A stretch of 64,000 bases of DNA from Trema orientale (lineage: Eukaryota > Streptophyta > Magnoliopsida > Rosales > Cannabaceae). Positions within the stretch are counted from its first letter, which is position 1. Every line of letters starts with the position of its first letter. Position numbers and translations under genes: made by a program. The notes below the pieces were generated by a model, which worked only from the letters and a program-made list of their open reading frames with translations, made no database searches and was not told the DNA's origin. Shown here piece by piece: positions 23,391 to 34,658 of the stretch. The stretch spans positions 38,215-102,214 of the forward strand of contig JXTC01000412.1 in assembly GCA_002914845.1 (NCBI GenBank), given 5' to 3'.

Positions 23391-24153
23391 CCAAAAAGTA
23401 GATTTCCTTATTTTTTTTTCATATATATTTTTTAATTAAAGTTCTCAAAAGAACAGGAAACTAGAGGGAGGTTAATTGCAGTTAGCAGATCCTTGCTTGT
23501 TTTGGGTGGAAGAGAGAATGGTCATCTTTTATTTGCATGTGAACCACAGAAGACAAGAGAAGGCTCTTGTAAATTTTGATTAGGTTCTTTGTTTCTAGGT
23601 CTATTCTTTTAAAGGAAATTACATTAATTATGCTGAATAATATGATGGGCAGGAGCACGCATTATTTTTGGTCCAATACGAGCCATTTATATTCATTCAT
23701 ATCTATATTGATGGATCGACTGTAGACTAATCAACTATGCAAGTTTGTCACACCGGCAACAAAGTGACCCATTATCTTCCCCAATTTGCTCTATCTTCTT
23801 TTGTGAAATGTTAGTAGTCCTTCTGTTTGTGCATTTGACATGCGACCAGGGATAAGCCAATCAAAAGAAACACGATTAAACAATGGTGAATCAGGCATAC
23901 TATTGACTGAATAAAAAAATAGTATGAATTTATTGGATGCTCGAGTAAATTAAGTTGACCCCCCCAGCCAACCCAAAAAAAAAAAAACCAAAAAAAAAAA
24001 AATGAAGAAGCCCCACAACTTGAGCACTCTTAGACATGCCACTTAATTTTCTTCCAGTCTCAACCTTTGTCACACTACCAAAAAGAAAGACTCGGTATTT
24101 GCTTATACAGTCGGAAAAGAACAAAATTGTCTACAAACCTGTAAAATCTGTCA
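23391..24153. other. Convergent intergenic: 3' ends of fimbrin and the BTB gene
   Basis: The fimbrin 3' UTR runs from 23391. On the minus strand a TTTATT at about 23929-23934 reads AATAAA and could serve the BTB gene. A-rich runs at 23975-24001. No gene seen. Confidence 0.5.
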
Positions 24154-27100
24154 TTATTCTTCATTTGGCACAAAGGTAGCCGCGGGATGGAGTACTGATG
24201 TTCCCGGGCCCTCAAGTATCTCATCAGTTAAGTTTCCATCAGCTTTTTCCTGTTCCGCAACAATCATAAGCATCTCAAGGCGTTTGTCAAAAAGTAATGC
24301 ACTCTCATCTCTCTTGTCAAGCTCAGCAGCTTCAGCTTCTAGCCACTTTTCTCGTAAATCATCAAGGAGGTTGCTTTGGTCTATGTTCACCTCAGCTCCT
24401 GGAGCACTCGGAACAGTTGTGCGAAGTGAAGAATCTCCAGAAGGTGGCGGCAGTGTCAACAGCATTGCTCGAAATTCACGAGTTTCGGCAAATGTCTCAA
24501 AGTTGCAAGCCATCATGTCTAGACAATATTCCCGTATCTTGAGAACACCATACCTAAATATGACGGAAATCACCAAAGATGTCAGAGAATTATATGTTTG
24601 GTCTTTGATTATGAGCTCATGACAGGTATCTCAGAAGTTGATATCACGAGCTGATTTTTTAAAGAAAAGAAATACCAACCAGTTTGATGTCATCTCCTAG
24701 ACCTTAAGAAGGCTAAACTAGGATACTTAAACAGAGAAGAACCAATTCAAGAATTCAGTAACTGTTATTTACTACTTTAAGGGGAATTCCTGCCAAATAA
24801 TTATCAGCATAATTGTTCTTTGCACAAACACACACATAAAAGCCAACACAAATTATGGGCTTTTGAATCTTAACAAGTTTAATCGGTACAGGTCAGATTC
24901 TAATAAACATTAAACTTAAAAAATTTATGAAGATTTCATGTCAAGATAGATTAAAAAGAGTGTCTTACATGTCTGATAATATCAACCATTGGCACAGTTC
25001 TGGTGGTGAAACTGTTTCCAAGTGTGGCAGTAGCACATCAGCTACAGCACGCTTAAGAGGAAACAATAGATATCTTGAAGCAGCATCAAACATTTCCTCA
25101 GCCTGTTTCAATTATTACAATGAGAATAACAGCAACAGAAAATAACATCAACCCCTCTTCAACAATTAAAAAAAGTTAGACTAGCAAAAATAATATGATC
25201 ACCCCTTCAACAATTACAAATAAAGTCAGACAAGTAAAAACAATGTACAACTTTAAAATTGTCAATATTATTATTAGAACAGCTTCAAATCACATATAAA
25301 ATACCTGCTCAGGGTCTATATCCTTCAAACCATCAGTGTACCTATATAAACCAAGGAGCCATTCAAGAAGAGAATATGGTTAACTGCACATAGTACAAGT
25401 ACAAAAAAATTATAGGCAGGAAACCTGAGGTTACTTAATACCAGATTCCAACATCAAAAGGCAAAGTATACAAAGTAATGGTACTTCTCGCTCTAAAATA
25501 TAATTGTAACTTCGGAAATCTATAGGAAAAGAAAACACTTACATGAACTCGATCATTTTCTCAAATGCTTCTGTGCTCAAATCATGCTCCTCAATACATG
25601 GCAGGGTATCCACAGGTAGTGCATCTTTTCCTTCATGAAAATCCGCCATCCGTGATAATCTTGCTTTAAAGTAATCTGATCTTGATGCTAAAACTACTTG
25701 ATGGCAACGGAAAATCCTGTCATCAACTCTAATGCAGACATCGGCTAGATCATCTTCAAAATTACTTATATGCATTCTTTCAGCATGAGATATTAATTCT
25801 TCAACACCATTATCTACACTAGGACCCAGGATTGAATTGGCGAGGGAAGTCTGAAGGATACGATGCAAGCAACTAGGGAGACGGTCTTGTTCAGGAAGGG
25901 ATATAGCCTGTAAGATGAACCGTTTCTGAGAGTTGTCTATGTCTCTTAATGCTTTGTATTCGGCAAATTTCTGATGAATCAATTCTTTCTCAAGAATTCT
26001 CTGCAAAGACTCACATTTGCATACTTTGCAGATCCTCACTAGATCTTCCATATCATCCACCGCAATCTCTAGTCTGTCAGAGTAAAAGAAATGGATGAGG
26101 CTATAAAGAGCAGGATATGACAACTTTTCCCTTGCGAGTCTTACTTCTTTACGGTGTTTCCAATCACTCTCAAACTTTCTCTTAAAAAATGGTGATCGAA
26201 CGCTCAAAATTACCCTATGGGCTTCAATGGGTCTACCTTGCACAACAAAGACGACATCCGGAGGGAAGTGGTTGGAATTGGAAGCCAAACTGGATGAAAA
26301 ACCTACCCATAAGATCATATGTCAAGTAACACATTTGTACTCGTGAATTCTATATCAAGAATTCATAGCATAAAAAATGCTCAATACCAAAAGACTTCAA
26401 CTCTGCTTCTATTTTAAGTTGCACTTTTTATATCTATAATGAACACCTTCAAACTGGAACATTTCCATGCCTATTTCCTACCCAAAACAACAAAAAACAC
26501 TCATTTCCCTTTCAGATATGCCATTGTCAAACAGTGTACATTAGATTTTTTGTCCAACAACCATCCAGCCCCTTTTCTCCCATAACCATTCATCTTCACC
26601 ATAGCACCGAAATTCTCATACCCATAACTCATAGACCATGTTTACTAATCCATAGTGGACCCTAAAAGAAACGGAGACAAGGGAAATGCTTCCCTTTGCC
26701 ATCCATTAATGTGTTTACTTGCACATATCAATGACACATGTTATGATGAATTCCTCACAAAATCAAACGACACTCATTCCTCCCCAAACTCTTCCCCTTT
26801 ACTATTCTTTTCCATTACGGACTAATAAACATGCCCATAATATAACCAACATTCCAAAAAAAAATACGACTCAACAACCAAACTATTACTTGTACGGACC
26901 ACCAAATATATATATATATATAGATAGATATATATATATATATATTATTCTGAACGGAGAAGCGAACCTGAAATCTGAAGGTGACCCATTTCGGCCTGCT
27001 CCAAGTAGAGCCTATTAGCCTCACAAGCCAAGAAAGTGTCCCTGAGAGCAGCCTGCAGGGGGGCCAAAGGCGGGGGCCTGGCCTCGAAGGCCTTCAAGAG

Positions 27101-27442
27101 CTTCCTGACCTTCAAGTTGAGGGCGGCGTAGTGGCACCGGTCGCCATCGAAGGTGTGCTCGGAGCAAATGGCGCCGCTCTCCAGCAGCATCCGGGCGGCG
27201 TCGAGGTGCCCGGCCAGGCAGGCGTAGTAGAGGGCCACGGAGTCCCACTGGTCCCGCGCGTTCACGTTCACGCCGGACTCCAGCAGGTACCGCAGCCGAT
27301 CCACGTCGCCGGCGCGCGACGCCGAGAAGACGTCACCGTTCGGGACCTTCTTCAGCGGCACCGACGCCGCGAAATCGGACGGCTCCAGGTCGATGCCGTC
27401 CAGGTCGGAGTCGATGCTCCACGCGCCGCGCGTCGCGGACAT
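24154..27442 (-). CDS. Ankyrin repeat and double BTB/POZ protein (ABTB1-like)
   Basis: Five exons on the minus strand: 27442-26968, 26302-25543, 25341-25305, 25102-24969, 24553-24154; all GT-AG, in frame, 601 aa. Ankyrin repeats occupy about residues 34-122 ([20 protein letters not shown], then [20 protein letters not shown]). A first BTB domain lies at about 172-270 ([20 protein letters not shown]), and a second at about 340-470 ([20 protein letters not shown], later [13 protein letters not shown] crossing the exon 2/3 junction). The C-terminal region (about 490-601) is Leu/Glu-rich and may be helical. The layout matches the plant family of Arabidopsis At2g04740 and animal ABTB1/BPOZ. Such proteins are thought to act as cullin-3 ligase adaptors, with no substrate evident here. 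Exon 1 is strikingly GC-rich compared with everything around it. Convergent with fimbrin. Confidence 0.93.
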
Positions 27443-27705
27443 CGGGTTCGGCGTGGGACCCGCCTAAGAATTTTTATTTTAATTAATTTGTTTTTTTCGT
27501 GGGCAAAGTGGATGAATTCAGCTGAGATGAGCTGAGAGATGGCTCAGTTGAGAAAAATGTGCATTTTTTTTCCTTAAAAAAAAAAAAGCTGTAGTGAAGA
27601 CTGAAGAGAGGTCAGGCTCAGGGGAAGAAGAAGAGAAGAGCCAAAGAGGCGGTTAGGAGGTTAGGGAGAGTTGGAGGGAGATTTTGGGCCCTCTTTATGT
27701 GTATA

Positions 27706-27719
27706 TAACTATATATACA
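27706..27719 (-). promoter_or_regulatory. Probable TATA box of the BTB gene
   Basis: On the minus strand the sequence reads TGTATATATAG about 265-275 bases before the start codon at 27442. The intervening leader includes purine-rich blocks (27598-27690) that are pyrimidine-rich in the sense direction. Tentative. Confidence 0.4.
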
Positions 27720-27746
27720 GGGAGTAGAAAATAGAGAGCCGTAGAG

Positions 27747-27854
27747 TATAACCCCACGTGGAAATATCTAATATATATTATTGTTTTCATTTCTCTGTCT
27801 TATAACCCCACGTGGAAATATCTAATATATATTATTGTTTTCATTTCTCTGTCT
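27747..27854. repeat. 54-bp tandem duplication with CACGTGG core
   Basis: Two identical 54-base units (27747-27800, 27801-27854) each begin TATAACCCCACGTGGAAATA. Each contains CCACGTGG, a G-box core, so the duplication doubles a putative bZIP/bHLH site upstream of the BTB gene. Confidence 0.9.
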
Positions 27855-28043
27855 TTTTTTCTATTTTATTTTTCTTGCACATTATTAGCAGCATCGCTCT
27901 TTCTTGTTACTCTCTTTTACGGTCTTACTCATTTACATGAAAACTTCACTCCTCGTGCATAACATACATTTAGAATAGAGAGCGTAAAAAAAGTGGGGTT
28001 TTTCAATTTTTTTTCTTCCATATGAAATAGCAGTTTTTTTCTT

Positions 28044-28235
28044 TTTTTCTTTTTTTTAAGGGCTTCTTTTATAACTACGGGTGCACATGACAAGCATTCA
28101 GAATTGGGTAAATTGTAAAAAGAAAACTTAAAATTTGGNNTTTTTCTTTTTTTTAAGGGCTTCTTTTATAACTACGGGTGCACATGACAAGCATTCAGAA
28201 TTGGGTAAATTGTAAAAAGAAAACTTAAAATTTGG
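28044..28235. repeat. 95-bp direct repeat flanking NN (likely assembly artefact)
   Basis: About 95 bases ending AACTTAAAATTTGG before the two undetermined bases (28139-28140) are repeated right after them. Identical ends on both sides of an N join usually mean unmerged overlapping contigs, not a biological repeat. Confidence 0.7.
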
Positions 28236-28717
28236 ATGTTCTGTAATACTCTGAAGTTTAGATTCTACAAAATAATACCCTGAGATTAAGAATTTTTAAA
28301 AATTAATACCCTGAATTGACTTTATTTTAACTAGTAAAAGACAACAACATCTTCAAAATTAAGGAGAATAATAAGTACTAATGTAATTTTAACGAAGGAT
28401 ATTATTATTTTTTTGTTACTAAAACTAGTCAGAAGGTTAGTCAAGGGTATTAATTTTCAACAAATTTTAATCCCAAGATATTTTTTTACAGAGTCCAAAC
28501 TTCAGGATTTAAATGATAAAATACTCAAACTTCACGGTACCTTTTTTTTTGTTGACCATTCAAAATTTTCAAATTGGAAGTGAAGAATGAATTCATGGAA
28601 GTATTATGACTTTATAGATAATGTCTGGTTTGATATGATACCAGAAAGAAGTTATATTTAGTATCTTACTTAGACCCAAAGTAATTTATATCAACTCAAA
28701 TATGATATTTTATTTAA

Positions 28718-29012
28718 GGGATATTATCATTTTTATACCTTGTATTTCGATACTTTATTCAAATTATATCTTGTATTTTGATTATTATCAATATTGACCC
28801 TTAAATTTGATATGTTTTATAAATTTATACCCTAACTAATCTGAGAATAAGTTTATTAAATCACTTTGGTGAATTAATTGTTCTAGATTAGTGTCATAGT
28901 ATAAATTTGTAACAGATTTTAAATCTAAGAGTCCATATTGATAATAACTAAAACATAAAATATAAATTGAACAAAGTGTCAAAATATAAGATATAAAATG
29001 GATAACTATCCC
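28718..29012. mobile_element. Mutator-like MITE, 295 bp, 9-bp TSD
   Basis: Long inverted repeats of about 130 bases: the left starts GGGATATTATCATTTTTATA and the right, on the minus strand, GGGATAGTTATCCATTTTAT. A perfect 9-bp target duplication TTTATTTAA flanks it (28709-28717, 29013-29021). No transposase; a non-autonomous foldback element. Confidence 0.88.
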
Positions 29013-29367
29013 TTTATTTAATCGTGTTATGCGAGTTAATATTATTTCCATATGAAATAGCAGTTTTTTCTTTTTTTCTTTTTTTTTTAAGGGCTTCTTT
29101 TATAACTACGGGTGCACATGACAAGCATTCAGAATTGGGTAAATTGTAAAAAGAAAACTTAAAATTTGGGTGTTCTGTAATACTCTGAAGTTTAGATTCT
29201 ACAAAATAATACCCTGAGATTAATAATTTTTAAAAATTAATACCCTAAATTGACTTTACTTTAACTAGTAAAAGACAACAACATCTTCAAAATTAAGGAG
29301 AATAATAAGTACTAATGTAATTTTTATGAAGGATATTATTATTTTTTTCGTTACTAAAACTTGTCAG

Positions 29368-29988
29368 NNNNNNNNNNNNNNNNNNNNNNNNNNNNNNNNN
29401 NNNNNNNNNNNNNNNNNNNNNNNNNNNNNNNNNNNNNNNNNNNNNNNNNNNNNNNNNNNNNNNNNNNNNNNNNNNNNNNNNNNNNNNNNNNNNNNNNNNN
29501 NNNNNNNNNNNNNNNNNNNNNNNNNNNNNNNNNNNNNNNNNNNNNNNNNNNNNNNNNNNNNNNNNNNNNNNNNNNNNNNNNNNNNNNNNNNNNNNNNNNN
29601 NNNNNNNNNNNNNNNNNNNNNNNNNNNNNNNNNNNNNNNNNNNNNNNNNNNNNNNNNNNNNNNNNNNNNNNNNNNNNNNNNNNNNNNNNNNNNNNNNNNN
29701 NNNNNNNNNNNNNNNNNNNNNNNNNNNNNNNNNNNNNNNNNNNNNNNNNNNNNNNNNNNNNNNNNNNNNNNNNNNNNNNNNNNNNNNNNNNNNNNNNNNN
29801 NNNNNNNNNNNNNNNNNNNNNNNNNNNNNNNNNNNNNNNNNNNNNNNNNNNNNNNNNNNNNNNNNNNNNNNNNNNNNNNNNNNNNNNNNNNNNNNNNNNN
29901 NNNNNNNNNNNNNNNNNNNNNNNNNNNNNNNNNNNNNNNNNNNNNNNNNNNNNNNNNNNNNNNNNNNNNNNNNNNNNNNNNNNNNNNN
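29368..29988. other. Assembly gap (621 N)
   Basis: A run of undetermined bases. Open frames crossing it are artefacts. The sequence after the gap does not continue the repeat present before it. Confidence 0.99.
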
Positions 29989-30137
29989 GACGATTCAATC
30001 AATTTTCAAGCTAAGGACATCGCCGCTATACAGCGATCGATCAGTTGTGTAATGGTTGGTTATTGGTAACAACAATTAAGTTTGTACGAGCTTTTTTCTT
30101 TTTTCTTTTTTCTTTTTTTTTTCTCTTTTCACTTTGA

Positions 30138-30325
30138 ATAATGCTTATTCTAAATTTTTAATATCAACACATGTAGTATGTAAGTTAATAATATTTAATT
30201 AGTAAATATGTTTACTTTATTAATTGTAAGTTTTGATACGTCAATTAAATAATGACTACTCATATATCACATGTTTTGCTATTAAAAATTTAGTAAAAAT
30301 TTTAGGATACCTATCATTAATTAAA
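30138..30325. mobile_element. Foldback MITE
   Basis: Imperfect inverted repeats: the left end AATGCTTATTCTAAATTTTT is mirrored by a right end reading AATGATAGGTATCCTAAAAT on the minus strand. CACATGT-containing arms flank a TTAATAATATTTAATTAG centre. It resembles the element at 31262-31467 in layout. Confidence 0.5.
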
Positions 30326-31261
30326 AAAAATCGAAATTATAACTAGCATTTCTTTTAATGAGCATGCATTGAGTTCGATCATTTAAAAAAATCAAGATAA
30401 ATTTTCTATTTTTGTAAAGCACACTAAAAAGATGAAATAGTTTTCATCAAAAAAAAAAACAAAAACAAAACAAAAACAATATCGTAATTATATTGAACAA
30501 CTATCTTTAGTCAATAAAATGAAATTAAAAGTAATGATAACATAATTGAAATTGAAAATACGAATAGAATAAAACAATGAAAAATTGATTAGAATGTTTG
30601 GTTGAAATTTCATATTTAATTTTAGATTGGAGAAAGTAAAAGTATGTGGTGTTATGTTGAAATTCAAAGGTAACTTGAGAAGAAAAAACATAATAATAAT
30701 AAAAACAATGCTAAATATGTTTTCTTTTCTCCTCTCTAGTTTCACTGTTTGACATATAGATTCTACTATCTAGAATTAGATTTTAATAATATAAAAGTAA
30801 TAATAGAATCCATGTATTAAGAAGTGAAGCGTGTAAAAGAAAATATATTTAGCAGTCCTTATAATGAAATAGGCATCTCAGTTTCACCAACAAAATGAGA
30901 GAAAAACCATTGCATTCATGCAAGGTGAAACAAGTGTTTTTGGGTGTATAAATCAAATCAAAGTTTTGAACTATTTAAATTATATTTACTAGAATCTTTT
31001 CATTTATATGTTGTTGGTACTTAATTTCAAACATTTAGATCATAAATTAAAATAGATAATCTTGGCTTTGTATTTAAATAGTACTGAGAAAATGATGTAA
31101 AATGATTTGTATTTCATGATTTTTTTTTTTTAAGTAACACCATGTGATTTAAGAAATATGAAAAAAAATCATTTAAATTTGGTTTGTATTTGACTATTTT
31201 TTATTTTGCACTCTTATCAACTCAATTGAATGAGTGAGCCTAGTATCCAAATTAGATTTTA
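30326..31261. other. Intergenic, AT-rich
   Basis: Nothing recognisable; A- and T-rich sequence without coding or repeat structure that I can support. Confidence 0.5.
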
Positions 31262-31467
31262 AAAAAGATAATGCTTGAGGTACTAACTTTTGTACTTATT
31301 TTTAATACCCACATGTGGCATGTGATTTGTCACCACTCAATTGGTGATAATATTTAATCTATTTATGGTAAGTATTAACACACCAATTAGATGCTGACAA
31401 CTTACATGACACATGTATTAGTACACAAAATTTGGTACAAAATTTGGGATATATAGTGTTATCTTTT
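31262..31467. mobile_element. Foldback MITE
   Basis: Ends read GATAATGCTTGAGGTACTAA and, on the minus strand, GATAACACTATATATCCCAA, both followed by an AATTTTGTAC-like block and an ACATGTGxCATGT block. The central arms (CAATTGGTG... and ...CACCAATTA) are complementary. Target duplication not resolved. Confidence 0.55.
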
Positions 31468-31652
31468 TAAAAAAAGCTCTTATTAGATGTAGAGTTTACA
31501 CCGTATGCAACATAATAAAATATTTATAAACATTTCTTAGAAGATTTACAAATATATTGTTGTTTGTTACATGTGCTTCAAATCAAAATGTCGTACTAAT
31601 ATAAATAGATTTCAAATCCTAAATAGACACAATTTTAAGCATTTAGGCAAAT

Positions 31653-32256
31653 GTTTTTTTTTTTTTTTCTCCGAAGGGGAAAGACTTTCATTAATAATAA
31701 GAGGATAGTACAATACTATAAAGAGATTTTTTATTATAAAGCAGACAATCATAAAAAACTGATAAAAGGTTCTTAGAGTAAAAAAACACACTGGGATTTT
31801 ATCGAAATCGACCCTGAAGAAGGGATTTATGTAAATCACAATTAATGTGTGCTTCGATAGAGTTCTACGCCTCAGCGATTGACTCGTTATAACCCTCTAT
31901 TCAGCATCTGTTATTGGTCTTTCTTGCTTCTTAATCAGAAAACTACAAGAGGACAAATACTACCTTACAAACATTCCAGATCTGGAAGAAAACCACAATA
32001 GATCAAGATCTAGATTGACTAAAATAATGAAAACAAAAACAAAATACTATAAACTATCACAGATCTAGATCTGGGGACTTGAGACTATTGAAGAAGACTC
32101 CCTCTCCATGTGAGAGGATTATTTAATACTAAAATAAAAAATAAGAAAGAAAACTGTAAAGAACCCATACCGGAGAGGGAGGAGGCACCTGTCAATAAAA
32201 AGAAATTGCTGGCGGAAGAAAGATGACTTTGGGAGAGGAGAGAGCCCAAGTAGCAA
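31653..32256 (-). mobile_element. Retroposon (SINE or LINE 3' end) inserted in reverse
   Basis: A 604-bp insert begins with a poly-T run (about 31654-31668), i.e. a poly-A tail on the minus strand. It is flanked by a perfect 10-bp target duplication TTAGGCAAAT (31643-31652, 32257-32266). Long target-site duplication plus poly-A tail indicates L1-type retroposition. On the minus strand the sequence before the tail reads TATTAATGAAAGTCTTTCCC, reminiscent of plant LINE 3' ends. No reverse transcriptase is encoded. Confidence 0.75.
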
Positions 32257-32520
32257 TTAGGCAAATTCACCCACTTAAATTAAAAAGAAAAAATAAAAAG
32301 GCAATACACTCATAATTCAATTGCATTGACACAACTTATTTTGATACAATTAGTGGAAAGATAATCTAAAGAGATAAAAGAAAGGGAATAAAAGAAGGGG
32401 AAGATATCATAAATTGGTACTAATCATTTAATGAAGGTCATGGGGATTATAGAAAGAAAAAACTCTAACCTTTGAGTGGGCCAAATGCACAAATCCCAAT
32501 TCTTAAGAGGGCAAATTCAT

Positions 32521-32746
32521 ATTAAGCTGAAATATATAACCAAAATCCATTAACCATATTAAATGCCTCCAGTGATTGAGTCTTATTTGACTCGATTCTA
32601 ATTTCTAATCCTCCAATCACTACCCAAAGTGAAATTAAGCTGAAATATATAACCAAAATCCATTAACCATATTAAATGCCTCCAGTGATTGAGTCTTATT
32701 TGACTCGATTCTAATTTCTAATCCTCCAATCACTACCCAAAGTGAA
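32521..32746. repeat. 113-bp perfect tandem duplication
   Basis: Two apparently identical 113-base units (32521-32633, 32634-32746) beginning ATTAAGCTGAAATATATAAC. Recent event or assembly duplication; there is no N at the junction. Confidence 0.92.
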
Positions 32747-34658
32747 ATTTAGGACCTATTTTGGAATACTTTACGCGTGAAGCTAAAGCTTTTCTAAGAA
32801 AAGTTTTCTTCCTAGATTTGGAAAAAGACAAATATAAGAGAAAAATAGAGTGTGTCCCTTTTAACTTAAAGTGTTTGTTTTTATCTTTTTGTAGCTAAAT
32901 AAGTGAATATATGTATTTTTATACTTGGTGTATATTTATTACTTATATATCGAATTTAGTTTATATGCTGAATTTATTAATTTGATATTGGGTGCATTAT
33001 ATTTTATAGGGGTTTATAGAAATATGACCAAATTTTGGGTCTAATTTAAGTAAATATCTCTTTGTCAAATATTATAGCAAAATGTCAGGTATACATGTTT
33101 ATATATTAAGTGTACAGTTTTATATACTAAGTAAAAAAAATTATATACTCAGCATATTTCAGTACAATAACTGAAAATTGATAGATAAACATATCTACTA
33201 AGTATAAAATATATAAACCTGGACATTTAGTTATAAAATTTAAAAAATAGACATCTACTTAATCAAATTTAAAATATTGGTCATCTATCTAAATTTCTCT
33301 ATTTGTTGATATACGTAGTATATATATTGATAAATTAATTATTTTGCTATAATATTTAAAAAACAGATATTTACATAAAATAAATCTAAAATTTGGTCAT
33401 TTTGCGACCCAAAGATCAATGAAATTTTTGCCACCTAACTAAACTGTTATTACTTAATTTTGACAAAAAGCGTTATATTGATAGAAAACATTTAATTAAA
33501 TGGTCAAAAATAAAATTCTAGTAAAAGAGTGTTGACAGTGTAATTCGTCTAAAAGAGCGGTGCATTTGTAATTTTGAATACAGCAGGGGTATGAATATAA
33601 TTTTGCAAAGAAAGAAAGAGAAAAGTTGCCAAAAAGAGGTTAGTTAACTCGTGCCTTCTCTTCATTGCTGCAGCTTTTCGTACGAGCATGAAGAAAACTG
33701 CCCATTTCAATATGGCTTCTACTTCTTCTTCTTCACGCCCACTCACTCACGCTCACTCATACTATTAATACTCTCCATCATATATATATATATATATATG
33801 TATGACAGTACTCTACCTCAACACCATTCCAACCCCCAAAGATTAAAATCTTTTCTAAAAAAATTTCTAGATAGCGGTTCTTACATTTTTCTTCGCGTTG
33901 TGTCGAGCTCTCTCTCTTTCTTGTAATGCATTCATTATCTCAAATACTTTTTCGTTTTACGTTTTGAAAACCCTATAATCTGTTTGGTTACTGAGAAAAT
34001 GTGGAAAAAGAGACGGGAGAGTTTTGGGTGACTTTTCTTCGGAATCCAGCTGGTTTCATGAGTTTTTGGTCGTGAATATTGATTGTTAAAACGATTTGGG
34101 CTAGTTTACTTATTTGGGAATTAAACCCACTACAAAGATTTTTCCTTTATTTTTATTTTTATTTTTTTCAAGAAGGTTTTCTTGGTTGGAAGTCTAATGG
34201 TTAAGTTTGCATGTCACTATTTGGAAGTTCAAGAGTTATCCTATAGTTTGTTTTAGATTGAGTTATTAGTAAGTGTTAATTTTGTGGATCTCTAGTTTAG
34301 ATTAGTGGGGGGGATTTTAGGGCTTTTCATAAATTGTTTGTGTTTCCAAGGTTTTGAACATTGTTCTAGACATGGGTTTTGTTGTAGGACTACTTGATTC
34401 AAAATTCCAGTTTTAGATTGAGTTATTTGAGTGATTTTTAAGAGTTTCTAGTTGATATGATCCCTGAGTAGTAGTGAGAATTGGGGTTTTAAGGGGGGTT
34501 TTTCCGCATTTTTTGGAACATTGTTGTAGGCATGGATAATAGTTGCAGAACTACTTGAGTTTGAGTTCTATTGGATTCTAGTTTGAATTACTAGTGGGCT
34601 CGTTAGGATTTCGATTTCAGTTCTTGATATTGCTTTGAATGTTGTGTTCCAGTTGTCG
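32747..34658. other. Upstream region and probable 5' leader of the EDM2-like gene
   Basis: AT-rich up to about 33640. From about 33650 composition changes to CT-rich leader-like sequence with (TA)n at 33780-33800. The ATG at 34659 is preceded by TTGTGTTCCAG (34641-34652), a good acceptor, so a leader intron probably spans most of 33950-34652. Exact transcription start not visible. Confidence 0.45.

Larger units (their letters stand above)
28017..29367. repeat. About 1.03-kb tandem duplication running into the assembly gap
   Basis: Sequence from about 28017 (TCCATATGAAATAGCAG) recurs from 29049 with high identity, including the stretches GGGCTTCTTTTATAACTACG and ACAACAACATCTTCAAAA, up to the gap at 29368. 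The MITE at 28718-29012 lies between the two copies. The gap may hide further repeat units. Confidence 0.85.

Noticed and set aside
26981-27535. 184-codon open frame antisense to the BTB gene exon 1
   Set aside because: Caused by the high GC of exon 1; the minus strand has the ankyrin domain and correct splice sites.
29326-30069. Open frames of 212-247 codons across the gap
   Set aside because: They consist almost entirely of undetermined bases.
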